Shown here: positions 8,594-16,388 of the stretch, in pieces
How positions within the stretch are numbered: the stretch's first letter is position 1
Layout: the number at the start of each line of letters is the position of its first letter
DNA from: Mesorhizobium sp. M3A.F.Ca.ET.080.04.2.1
Lineage (GTDB): Bacteria > Pseudomonadota > Alphaproteobacteria > Rhizobiales > Rhizobiaceae
Assembly: GCF_003952525.1 (NCBI RefSeq)
Contig: NZ_CP034451.1
Coordinates: 2,728,001-2,792,000, forward strand
Length of the DNA: 64,000 bases
Reading direction: 5' to 3'
Translations under genes and position numbers: made by a program
Notes under the pieces: model-generated
Seen by the model: the letters and a program-made list of their open reading frames with translations, nothing else
Database searches by the model: none
What the model was told of the DNA's origin: nothing

Positions 8594-9516
8594 TGGTCGC
8601 CGCTCCGGGGATCGAGCGCGTCGCGCAGGCCGTCGCCGAGCAGGTTGAAGCCCAGGCTGACCACGAGGATCGCGGCTCCCGGCGCGGCGGCCACCCACCA
8701 CTGGTCAAGGATGAAGCGACGGCCCGACGCGATCATCGCGCCCCATTCGGGCAGCGGCGGCTGCGCCCCGAGGCCGAGGAAGCCGAGGCCGGCGGCGGTC
8801 AGAATGATACCGGCCATGTCGAGCGTCACCCGGATGATCAACGATGAGATGCACAGCGGCATGATGTGGCGCAGCACGATGCGGAAGGGCGAGGCGCCCA
8901 TCAGCTGCACCGCCTTGATGTAGTCGGAGTTGCGCACCGTCAGCGTCTCGGCGCGCGCGATGCGCGCGTAGGGCGGCCAGGAGGTGATGGCGATCGCCAG
9001 CACCGCGTTCTCGATGCCCGGACCGAGGGCCGCGACGAAGGCAAGCGCCAGCACCAGCTTCGGAAAGGCGAGGAAGATGTCGGTGATGCGCATCAGAATC
9101 GCATCGATCCAGCCGCTGGCATAGCCGGCCACGGTGCCTACGAGCAGGCCGATGGGCGCGGCGATGACTGCGACGAGGATCACGACATAGAGCGTCCAGC
9201 GCGAACCATAGATGATGCGCGAATAGATATCGCGGCCAAGATCGTCGGTGCCGAACCAGTGCACGGCGCCGGGCGGAAGCAGGCGGGCATTCTTGAGATC
9301 GCCGACGGTCGGCGAATAGGGCGCCAGCACATCGGCAAAGGCAGCAACCACCAAGAGCCCGATGATGATCAACAGGCCGACTAAAGCCAGCCGGTTGGCT
9401 GAGAAGCGCCGCCACGCCACATAGGCGCGGCCGAGCCTTGCCTGAACGCGCGAAGCCGGCCGTTCGCTGAGCAGCCATTCGCGGCGGGAGAGGGGGGCGG
9501 CGTCGGAGGCGGTCAT
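8590..9516 (-). CDS. ABC transporter permease (DppC/OppC-like)
   Basis: 308 residues, start MTASDAAPLSRREWLL. The N-terminal cytoplasmic segment is followed by a membrane helix at about 40-62, a GTDDLGRDIYSR motif characteristic of DppC/OppC permeases, and five more hydrophobic segments. The EAA loop is visible around ELMGASPFRIVLRHIMP-like residues. The 3' end overlaps the next ATPase by 4 bp. It is separated from its DppB-type partner by a 207 bp gap holding a palindromic element, which is odd inside an operon whose other joints overlap. Confidence 0.92.
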   Translation of the reverse strand: MTASDAAPLSRREWLLSERPASRVQARLGRAYVAWRRFSANRLALVGLLIIIGLLVVAAFADVLAPYSPTVGDLKNARLLPPGAVHWFGTDDLGRDIYSRIIYGSRWTLYVVILVAVIAAPIGLLVGTVAGYASGWIDAILMRITDIFLAFPKLVLALAFVAALGPGIENAVLAIAITSWPPYARIARAETLTVRNSDYIKAVQLMGASPFRIVLRHIMPLCISSLIIRVTLDMAGIILTAAGLGFLGLGAQPPLPEWGAMIASGRRFILDQWWVAAAPGAAILVVSLGFNLLGDGLRDALDPRSGDQ

Positions 9517-9539
9517 GACGATGCCTCTTGAGGCTGTCG

Positions 9540-9685
9540 ACCCCCACTCCGGTCTGCTTCGCAGACCACCTCTTCCCCGTTCGACGGAGCGGTCGACGGG
9601 GAAGAGGAAAGGCGCCAAGCGGGCGACCAGCTTTTCCTCTCCCCCGGGCAGGGGGAGAGGTGGCCCGAAGGGCCGGAGTGGGGGT
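9540..9685. repeat. Palindromic intergenic element inside an ABC operon
   Basis: Outer arms ACCCCCACTCCGG (9540-9552) and CCGGAGTGGGGGT (9673-9685) are perfect inverted repeats. Inside are two further hairpins: CTCTTCCCCGT...ACGGGGAAGAG (about 9569-9606) and CCTCTCCCCC...GGGGGAGAGG (about 9637-9660). The whole 146 bp unit could fold into a cruciform or a branched RNA between the two permease genes. Confidence 0.85.
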
Positions 9686-9724
9686 GGTTGGCCGCAGCCA
9701 AGCCCGAAAGTGCGATACCCCTGC

Positions 9725-10792
9725 TCATCCGGCCTTGGTCCTTGGATCGAGCAGTCGGTAGAGCAGATCGGACAGAAGGTTGATGGCGATAAAGACCGAA
9801 CCGATGATGATGGTGCCGCCGAGCACCGCGTTCATGTCGGCGTTCTGCAGCGAATTGGTGATATAGAGGCCGATCCCGGGCCAGGAGAACACGGTCTCGG
9901 TCAGCACCGAGCCTTCGAGCAGGCTCGCATAGGACAGCGCTATTACCGTCACCATCGGCACCGCGGCATTGCGCAGGGCATGAGCCCAGATGACGCGCGT
10001 TTCGGACAGGCCCTTGGCGCGCGCGGCGACGATGTATTCCTGCGCCAGCTCGTTCAGCATGAAGGAGCGCGTCATGCGGCTGATATAGGCAAGCGCGAAA
10101 TAGCCGAGCAGCGAGGCCGGCAGGATGATGTGGCGGAAAGCGTCGTAGAAGACGTCCCACTGGCCCTGCATCGCCGCATCGAGGAGATAGAAGCCGGTGA
10201 CTGGCGTAAAGCTGTACTCGTAGACGACGTCGAGCCGCGCCGGAAACGCGACCCATTGCAGCTTGGCGTAGAACAGGACGAGGCCAAGAAGCCCAAGCCA
10301 GAAGATCGGCACGGAATAACCGATCAGGCCGATGATGCGCACGATCTGATCGACCAAGCTGCCGCGCCGGACCGCTGCCAGCACGCCGAGCGGCACGCCG
10401 ATGACGGCGCCGATGATGGTGCCCAGCGTGGCGAGCTCGATCGTCGCCGGAAAGACGCGGCGGATGTCCGACATCACCGGATTGGTGGTCAGGACCGAGG
10501 TACCGAAATCGCCGTTGAGGGCGCTTTTGACGTAGATATAGAACTGCTCGATCAGCGGCAGGTCGAGACCCATCTCGCGACGCGTACGCTCGACAACGGC
10601 CGTCGGGGCCCTATCGCCGAGCACGGCCAGCACCGGATCGATCGGGATGACGCGGCCAATGAAGAACGTGACCGCGAGAAGACCTAGATAGGTCGTTACC
10701 GCGATCACCAGGAAACTCCCGAGCGACGATAGAATGGCGACGCCGCGGGCGCTGCCGCGCCCGGCCGTCGCCTGGGTTTCAGCCACGCTCAC
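9725..10792 (-). CDS. ABC transporter permease (DppB/OppB-like)
   Basis: 355 residues with a GTG start (a second GTG lies two codons later; neither has a strong ribosome site). One helix at about 25-48, then the GDFGTSVLTTNPV stretch typical of DppB periplasmic regions, and five C-terminal membrane helices with the conserved [18 protein letters not shown] loop. It is the inner-membrane partner of the 8590-9516 permease. Expected to recognise the binding protein encoded 18 bp upstream. Confidence 0.9.
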   Translation of the reverse strand: MSVAETQATAGRGSARGVAILSSLGSFLVIAVTTYLGLLAVTFFIGRVIPIDPVLAVLGDRAPTAVVERTRREMGLDLPLIEQFYIYVKSALNGDFGTSVLTTNPVMSDIRRVFPATIELATLGTIIGAVIGVPLGVLAAVRRGSLVDQIVRIIGLIGYSVPIFWLGLLGLVLFYAKLQWVAFPARLDVVYEYSFTPVTGFYLLDAAMQGQWDVFYDAFRHIILPASLLGYFALAYISRMTRSFMLNELAQEYIVAARAKGLSETRVIWAHALRNAAVPMVTVIALSYASLLEGSVLTETVFSWPGIGLYITNSLQNADMNAVLGGTIIIGSVFIAINLLSDLLYRLLDPRTKAG

Positions 10793-10810
10793 GTGGCGCG
10801 CCCGCTGACA

Positions 10811-12442
10811 CTATTCCTTCGAAACCGCGCCGACGAAGTTGGTGTCGAAGCTCGGGCCGAGCGCAAAGCCTTTGAGGCTTTTGCGCAGTCCAGCCACTTC
10901 CAGCTGCTGATGGATGATGACGAAGGGGCTGGTGTCGAGGATCTTCTGCTGCAGGTCCTTGTACATGTCTGCACGCTTGCCCGAGTCCTTCTCCAGCAGC
11001 GCTGCTTCGGTCTCCTTGGTCAGGTCCGGAATATCCCAGGCATTGCGCCAGGCGAGCGTCTTGATCTTGGCGCCGTCGGAATTGTCCGGGTTCGAGGCGA
11101 AGGTCTGCGCGTTCGAGTTCGGATCGAAATAGTCCTGGCCCCACTGGCCGATATAGATGTCATGGTTGCGGGCGCGGTACTTGGTCAGCGTCTGCTTGCC
11201 GTCGCCCGGGATGATCTCCAGTTTGATGCCGGCCTGTCCCAACGTCTGCTGGATCGATTCCGCCATGCCTGTCTCGGGCTGTTTGCTGCGCACGTCCATG
11301 GTCACGCTGAAGCCGTCCGGCAGGCCGGCCTTGGCGAGCAGTTCCTTGGCCTTGGCGACATCCAGCTTGAAGGGATTGTCGTCGACGGCGCCGAGGTCGC
11401 CCTTGGGCAGGAACGACTGGTGGATCTCGCCGATGCCCTTGAGGATGGTCGAGCTCAGGGCATCATAGTCGACCAGATACTTGAATGCCTGTCGAACCTC
11501 GGGCTTAGCGAGATTCGGGTTCTTCTGGTTGAGGCTGATATAATAGACCGTGCCCTTGGGCGCGCTCGTCGTCGTCAGATCGGCGTTCTTGGCGACGGCG
11601 TCGAGGTCGTTCGGCTCGAGGTTGCGGGCGACATCGATATCGCCGGCCTCCAGCGCCAGACGCTGCGCCGAGCTTTCCTTCATGTAGCGGTAGATGACGC
11701 GGGCGAGCTTGGCCTTCTCGCCATTGTAATTGTCGTTGCGTTCCAGCACGACGGCCTCATTGGCGCGCCACTCACGCAGCTTGAACTGGCCGGAGCCGGC
11801 ATAGCCGGTCTTCAGCCAGGCATTGCCGAAGTCATTGTCCCATTTGTAGTCGGCGCTCGGTGTGACGGCAGCGACATGTTCCTTGACCAGCTTGCTGTCG
11901 ACGACTGAGGCGACGGTGGCCGACAGGCAGTTGAGCACGAAGCTCGGCGCATAGGCCTTGTCGACGACGAACTGGAAGGTGGTGTCGTCGACCGCCTTGG
12001 CCTTTTCGGTGACGTTGTCGCCGCTGATGCCGAACTGGTTGATGATGAATGCCGGGCTCTTGTCCAGCTTGATGGCGCGCTCGAAGGAATAGGCGACATC
12101 CGCTGCTGTGATCGGGTTGCCGGAGGCGAACTTCATGCCGGGTTTGAGCTTGAAGGTATAGGTCAGGCCGTCGTCGGAAACGGTCCAGCTCTCCGCAAGG
12201 TCGCCCTTGACCTTGGAGGTATCGCTGAGGTCGAGCCGGACCAGCAGATCATAGGTGTTGCCGGTGACCTCTGCGGTCGATAGCTCGAACGCCTCGCCCG
12301 GATCCATGGTGATGATGTCGTCGAACGCGAAACCTTCGACCAGCGTGTCGGCGGGCGTGACGGCGAAAGCAGGCGCCGTGAGCAGCGCAGCCATCGCCGC
12401 GCCAGCAAGCAAGCCACGGAAAGCAAACTTTTCCAGCATCAT
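10811..12442 (-). CDS. Extracellular solute-binding protein, family 5 (peptide/opine-type)
   Basis: 543 residues. Residues 2-26 form a signal peptide ending in AFA. The SBP_bac_5 fold is recognised from the order TYDLLVRLD, LAESWTVSDDGLTYTFKLKPG (shown in part) and DVAYSFERA. Start at the first of two tandem ATGs, with AGGGAA about 8 bases upstream; a GTG at 12526 is rejected because it would precede the signal peptide. First gene of a five-gene importer that ends just before gabT. Substrate unknown: the family covers peptides, opines, nickel and some sugars. Confidence 0.92.
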   Translation of the reverse strand: MMLEKFAFRGLLAGAAMAALLTAPAFAVTPADTLVEGFAFDDIITMDPGEAFELSTAEVTGNTYDLLVRLDLSDTSKVKGDLAESWTVSDDGLTYTFKLKPGMKFASGNPITAADVAYSFERAIKLDKSPAFIINQFGISGDNVTEKAKAVDDTTFQFVVDKAYAPSFVLNCLSATVASVVDSKLVKEHVAAVTPSADYKWDNDFGNAWLKTGYAGSGQFKLREWRANEAVVLERNDNYNGEKAKLARVIYRYMKESSAQRLALEAGDIDVARNLEPNDLDAVAKNADLTTTSAPKGTVYYISLNQKNPNLAKPEVRQAFKYLVDYDALSSTILKGIGEIHQSFLPKGDLGAVDDNPFKLDVAKAKELLAKAGLPDGFSVTMDVRSKQPETGMAESIQQTLGQAGIKLEIIPGDGKQTLTKYRARNHDIYIGQWGQDYFDPNSNAQTFASNPDNSDGAKIKTLAWRNAWDIPDLTKETEAALLEKDSGKRADMYKDLQQKILDTSPFVIIHQQLEVAGLRKSLKGFALGPSFDTNFVGAVSKE

Positions 12443-12710
12443 GGTGATCGTTCCCTGTTTTGTTGAGCTGAGTTCCCGGCTCAGAATTGCATTATTCTTC
12501 TCGAAGCCGACAGCGGCTTGGACCACGTAGCGTCGTGTTTTTTGTCCAGTTGGTCAACACCCTATTCGGCGGTGCTCGAACCAGCAGCGCCTATCTGCAA
12601 GACAGCTTATTGGACCAGGACGGACAGCTAAGCGTCCAACTCTACGCGGCTATTTAAAGCCGCCGAACGGAAAGAATTTGCTCACCCTAGGCGACGCCGG
12701 GATGTCGCCG

Positions 12711-13988
12711 CTACTGCAGTTGCGCAACCAGCGCTGCGTCGGGAAAGCAGGTGGCGGCCCTGCCGTTCTTCGCCTGCCATGCGCCGATCGAGCGGCGCGT
12801 CTTGAAGCCGGGCAGGCCGTCGGCACTGCCGACATCGTAGCCTTTGGCCTCCAGCGCCCGTTGCAAGGCGGCGATGTCGGAACGATGCAGATCGCCGACC
12901 GCGCCCCAGGCGCCGGCGAAAGTGGCGTCGCCCTTGGCGATGCGATCGGCGGCATGGCCGATGAACAGCGCGTAGAGGTCGCTGGTGTTGTATTCCTTCA
13001 GCACGTAGAAATTCGGCGTGACGATGAAGGCTGGACCGTTGCGGCCGGCGGGCATGAGCAGGAAGCCCTCGGCCTTCAGCTCGCTCGCCGGGAACGCCCT
13101 GCCGCCGACGCGCGCAATGCCCATCGCCGCCCAGTCGGCAATCTTCTTGCCCTGATCGGGGCCTTCGAGCGAGCAGGAGACTTTCGCCGGCACCGTGACC
13201 TCGAAGCCCCAGCCACGGCCCCGGACCCAGCCATAATGGACGAGGTAGTTGGCAATCGAGGCGAGAATGTCCGGCGTCGAGTTCCAGATGTCGGGGCGGC
13301 CATCGCCGTCGAAGTCGACGGCGTGCTTGAGGAACGAAGTCGGCATGAATTGCGGCTGGCCAAGCGCACCGGCCCAGGACGACTTCATGGCGTTGACCGG
13401 AGCGAGCCCGCGCTCGACGATCTCGAGCGCAGCCAGCACCTCGGTGCGGAAGAAATCCTTCTTGGTCGACATGAACGCTTTTGTGCCCAGCACCTCGAAG
13501 GCGTCGTAGGGCATCTTGGCGGCGCCAAAACCGCTCTCCCGGCCCCAGATCGCCAGCACGACCTCACCCGGCACGCCATAGCGCTTCTCGATCAGCCCCA
13601 GCACTCGCGCATTCGCGCCCTCGCGCGTCCGACCACCGGCGGTGACGGCGCGAACGGTCCTTTCGGCGAAATAGTTGCCGGGCGGGCCGAACTCGGCCTG
13701 GTGCTGCTTCTGCGGCGTCGTCGGCTGCTCGCCGGGCATGACGAGGTCCGGCAGTTTCAGGTTCGGTTTCACCCCTAGAAAGGCAGCGTCGAAGGTCTTC
13801 TTGGAGATGCCTTTGGTTTTGGCCTCGGGCCAAAGGTCTGTCTGCAGCCAGGAGCGGAACTGGTCGTCGATGGGGGCGGCGAGGGAGGGGGTGGGGAGGA
13901 AGACACTGAGTAGTGCGAGCAGAAGAAGCACAACGCTGAACCTGGAAAAGCCGCGTTCTGTCGCGCCCCCCTCTGTCCTGCCGGACAT
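12711..13988 (-). CDS. Lytic murein transglycosylase (MltB/SLT_2 type) with peptidoglycan-binding domain
   Basis: About 425 residues. Cleaves glycan strands in the periplasm. After the hydrophobic signal segment VVLLLLALLSVFLPTP come the SLT_2 domain with the catalytic glutamate in WGRESGFG, the GALGQPQFMPTSF motif, and the DFDGDGRPD calcium-like loop. A C-terminal PG_binding_1 domain (DIAALQRALEAKGYDVG onward) follows. The start is uncertain: the reading frame stays open far upstream through a palindromic repeat, and the ATG at 13988 lies within that repeat. An ATG at 14138 is a longer option. Confidence 0.88.
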   Translation of the reverse strand: MSGRTEGGATERGFSRFSVVLLLLALLSVFLPTPSLAAPIDDQFRSWLQTDLWPEAKTKGISKKTFDAAFLGVKPNLKLPDLVMPGEQPTTPQKQHQAEFGPPGNYFAERTVRAVTAGGRTREGANARVLGLIEKRYGVPGEVVLAIWGRESGFGAAKMPYDAFEVLGTKAFMSTKKDFFRTEVLAALEIVERGLAPVNAMKSSWAGALGQPQFMPTSFLKHAVDFDGDGRPDIWNSTPDILASIANYLVHYGWVRGRGWGFEVTVPAKVSCSLEGPDQGKKIADWAAMGIARVGGRAFPASELKAEGFLLMPAGRNGPAFIVTPNFYVLKEYNTSDLYALFIGHAADRIAKGDATFAGAWGAVGDLHRSDIAALQRALEAKGYDVGSADGLPGFKTRRSIGAWQAKNGRAATCFPDAALVAQLQ

Positions 13989-14123
13989 CTCCCCCACTTG
14001 GGGGGAGATTGACGGTCGCGTCGGCTTTCGCCAATCGCCAGCGCTGCAGGAAGAGCGCCGAGGGCGAAACTGCCAATCTCCCCCCTCGTGGGGGAGATGT
14101 CCGGCAGGACAGAGGGGGGCGCG
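13962..14123. repeat. 162 bp palindromic intergenic element (CCCTCTG...GACATCTCCCCC family)
   Basis: Long inverted repeat with arms CGCGCCCCCCTCTGTCCTGC and its complement at the far end. Each arm continues into a small G/C-rich hairpin (CTCCCCC...GGGGGAG), and a central about 60 bp spacer is not symmetric. The same architecture and arm sequence recur at 34323-34485. The element overlaps the 5' end of the transglycosylase frame and supplies its probable ATG. Confidence 0.9.
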
Positions 14124-14160
14124 AAGGAATGCTGTCATTGCCAGACTACCCCCCAATCCC

Positions 14161-14766
14161 TCAAAACACCGTCCTCGAACGCAGCGCCGCGGCGAGCGTG
14201 CCTTCGTCGAGATAGTCGAGCTCGCCGCCGACCGGAACGCCATGCGCGAGCCTGGTCACCTTGACCGCGAAGCCCGACAGTTGGTCGGTCAGGTAATGCG
14301 CCGTGGTCTGACCCTCGACGGTGGCGTTGACGGCGAGGATGACTTCCTTCACCTCGCCGCCGGCGATGCGGTCGACCAGGGAGCGGATGTTGAGCTGGTC
14401 GGGGCCGATGCCGTCGAGCGGCGACAGCGTGCCGCCGAGCACGTGATAGCGCACGTTCATGGCCGCCGCGCGCTCCAGCGCCCAGAGGTCGGAGACATCC
14501 TCCACGACGATCAACGTGCCGGCATCGCGGCGCGGATCGGTGCAGATCATGCAGGGGTCGGACGTATCGACATTGCCGCAGGTCGAGCAGATGCGCACCT
14601 TGTCGACCGCCTCGCCCATGGCGGCCGCGAGCGGCGCGAGCAGTTGCTCTTTCTTCTTGATGAGATGGAGGGCCGCGCGCCGTGCCGAGCGCGGACCGAG
14701 CCCCGGCACCTTGGCCAGAAGCTGGATCAGGCGTTCGATCTCCGGACCGGCGATTCGTTTCGACAT
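14161..14766 (-). CDS. recR: Recombination mediator protein RecR
   Basis: 201 residues, the normal RecR length. Acts with RecF and RecO in loading RecA at gaps. N-terminal helix-hairpin-helix (about 5-35, [17 protein letters not shown]), a C4 zinc finger with Cys60, Cys63, Cys72 and Cys75, a Toprim domain from about 83 ([15 protein letters not shown]), and the C-terminal [16 protein letters not shown] block. Normally found directly after dnaX and ybaB; here a SleB-type gene and a short repeat come between ybaB and recR. Confidence 0.98.
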   Translation of the reverse strand: MSKRIAGPEIERLIQLLAKVPGLGPRSARRAALHLIKKKEQLLAPLAAAMGEAVDKVRICSTCGNVDTSDPCMICTDPRRDAGTLIVVEDVSDLWALERAAAMNVRYHVLGGTLSPLDGIGPDQLNIRSLVDRIAGGEVKEVILAVNATVEGQTTAHYLTDQLSGFAVKVTRLAHGVPVGGELDYLDEGTLAAALRSRTVF

Positions 14767-14780
14767 CGCTCTGGTCTAGA

Positions 14781-14826
14781 GCAATTCCAGAAAAAGTGCG
14801 AAGCGGTTTTCCGCCCGCAATCGCGT
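14781..14826. repeat. Short palindromic repeat, GCAATTCC family
   Basis: GCAATTCC-AGAAAAAGTG...GGTTTTCC-GCCCGCAATCGCG, an imperfect inverted repeat. The same unit occurs at 22938, 30679 (opposite orientation) and 36147. It lies between recR and the SleB-type gene. Confidence 0.85.
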
Positions 14827-14882
14827 CAAAACGAAAAGCCCGACGCCTTGCTGCCGAGGCGGGTCGTCGAAGACGGGACCGT

Positions 14883-15833
14883 TCAGTAGGTTTGGAGCGG
14901 CCGGCTCTGGCTGACGATCAGCGCGCCGATCGCGTCGGTGTTCTCAGGCGTCGACTGGAAGCCCATCGCCGCTTCCTGCGGAGCGCTCGGCACCGAAGTG
15001 ATATAGCGGCCCTTCAACGAGCCGCCGAAGCGGGACGCGTCCGGCTCCTCCATCGGCTCCTGCATGGCCACCACCGTCTGCTTCGCCGTGACGCGGCCGG
15101 ACTTCTGCGCCGGCGCGATAGACGCGGTCACATAGGTCTCGGCCGGCGCGGCAGCCGAATTCATGCCGGCCTGCTTGGCCGGATCCGGATGCACGATCGT
15201 CTTGACCACCGGCTCGGCGGAAGCAACCAGCACCGGCGCGGCAGGCGCGGTTTTCTGCGGTGCGGCCGCGGCCAGGGCGACCGTCGGTTCGTCCGGCAAC
15301 GGCCGCCAGTTGCGGCCGCGCTTCTCATAGAAGGCATTGCCGCCGGCGACCATCGTGTAGTGCATGTTGTTATATGGGAAACGCAGGCCGGCGGTATGGA
15401 AGAACATCGTGTTCTTGAGCTTGGCCTTGCGCTCGCCCTTGAGCACCGCCTCGGCCGCCTCCTCGACGTCGGGCAGCGCCCTCGAGTTCATCGGCCGCGT
15501 CAGCACGCCGGGGGCGAACTGGCCCTTCTCGCCGACCACCTCGCAGATCGTGCTGCCATGCTGGCCCGAACGCAGCCTGTTCATCACCACCGTTCCGACG
15601 GCGATCATGCCGTCGCGGCTCGACCGGTTGGACTCGAAGAACATCGCCCTTTGCAGGCACTCTTTGTCCTTCATCGTGTAGGAACGCGAGCTCAGAAAGC
15701 TCGGCGTGACGGCGTCGGCCAGGCTCGCCACCGACATGCCATGTGAGGTGGTCTGGCTGCAGCCGGCCAGAAACAAGGGGGAAGTGACGATGCCGATAAG
15801 CAGCGGCGTCTTCCATCGCGTCGCGATCAACAA
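14883..15833 (-). CDS. Cell wall hydrolase, SleB/Hydrolase_2 family lipoprotein
   Basis: 316 residues with a lipoprotein signal: hydrophobic stretch 10-21 and lipobox LAGC with Cys25, so it is probably anchored in the envelope. The SleB-like catalytic domain covers about 55-165 (CLQRAMFFESNRSSRDG, GTVVMNRLRSG, the QFAPGV region); this domain cuts peptidoglycan in spore cortex enzymes, and in rhizobia its role is unknown. Residues 180-316 are low-complexity and probably disordered. It starts with TTG; GAGG lies about 8 bases upstream. Inserted between ybaB and recR. Confidence 0.85.
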   Translation of the reverse strand: MLIATRWKTPLLIGIVTSPLFLAGCSQTTSHGMSVASLADAVTPSFLSSRSYTMKDKECLQRAMFFESNRSSRDGMIAVGTVVMNRLRSGQHGSTICEVVGEKGQFAPGVLTRPMNSRALPDVEEAAEAVLKGERKAKLKNTMFFHTAGLRFPYNNMHYTMVAGGNAFYEKRGRNWRPLPDEPTVALAAAAPQKTAPAAPVLVASAEPVVKTIVHPDPAKQAGMNSAAAPAETYVTASIAPAQKSGRVTAKQTVVAMQEPMEEPDASRFGGSLKGRYITSVPSAPQEAAMGFQSTPENTDAIGALIVSQSRPLQTY

Positions 15834-16046
15834 AAAAGCCTCATTTCCAGATGCCAGCCCGCCCCGAGATGTGGCAAGAATGAGACTCTTTCAGGCAAAA
15901 AGATGGCTAGATCGTTAGCAATATCTGGACTTGGGTAAAACTTTATGAATGTCCGGAAATGAGCCCGTGAGCAACGCCGGCAAATAGTTAATACTGCCGG
16001 CGGGGCTCGATTTCCGTTCACAATCAATTAACTGACGGCAGACGTC

Positions 16047-16370
16047 TCAGAACGGCAATTTCATTCCGGGCGGTATAGGCAGACCGGCGGTCAACGCCTT
16101 GGTCTTCTCCTGCATGACCTGCTCGACCTTATTTTTGGCATCATTGTGCGCGGCGAGCAGAAGGTCTTCCAGGATCTCGGCCTCATCGGCCTTAAGCAGT
16201 GACGGATCGATCTTCAGCGCCTTCATTTCGAACTTGCCGGTCAGCGTCACGCTGACCAGGCCGCCGCCCGCCTGGCCGGTTGCCTCGAGAGTCGCGATCT
16301 CGTCCTGCATGGCCTGGAACTTGGCCTGCATTTCCTTCGCTTTGCCCATCAGGCCGAGAAGATCCTTCAT
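16047..16370 (-). CDS. YbaB/EbfC family nucleoid-associated protein
   Basis: 107 residues. Small dimeric DNA-binding protein of the cytoplasm. It starts [20 protein letters not shown], followed by the beta region with [20 protein letters not shown] and a C-terminal helix rich in [14 protein letters not shown]. Both length and order fit the family. It lies 18 bp after dnaX, the widely conserved dnaX-ybaB pairing. Confidence 0.96.
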   Translation of the reverse strand: MKDLLGLMGKAKEMQAKFQAMQDEIATLEATGQAGGGLVSVTLTGKFEMKALKIDPSLLKADEAEILEDLLLAAHNDAKNKVEQVMQEKTKALTAGLPIPPGMKLPF

Positions 16371-16388
16371 CCCTATGATCCTTTTGCT

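Noticed and set aside
12711..14243. Transglycosylase read from the upstream end of the open frame (510 codons)
   Set aside because: The first 85 codons translate the palindromic element and recR overlap into a non-conserved Arg/Ser-rich stretch before the signal peptide.
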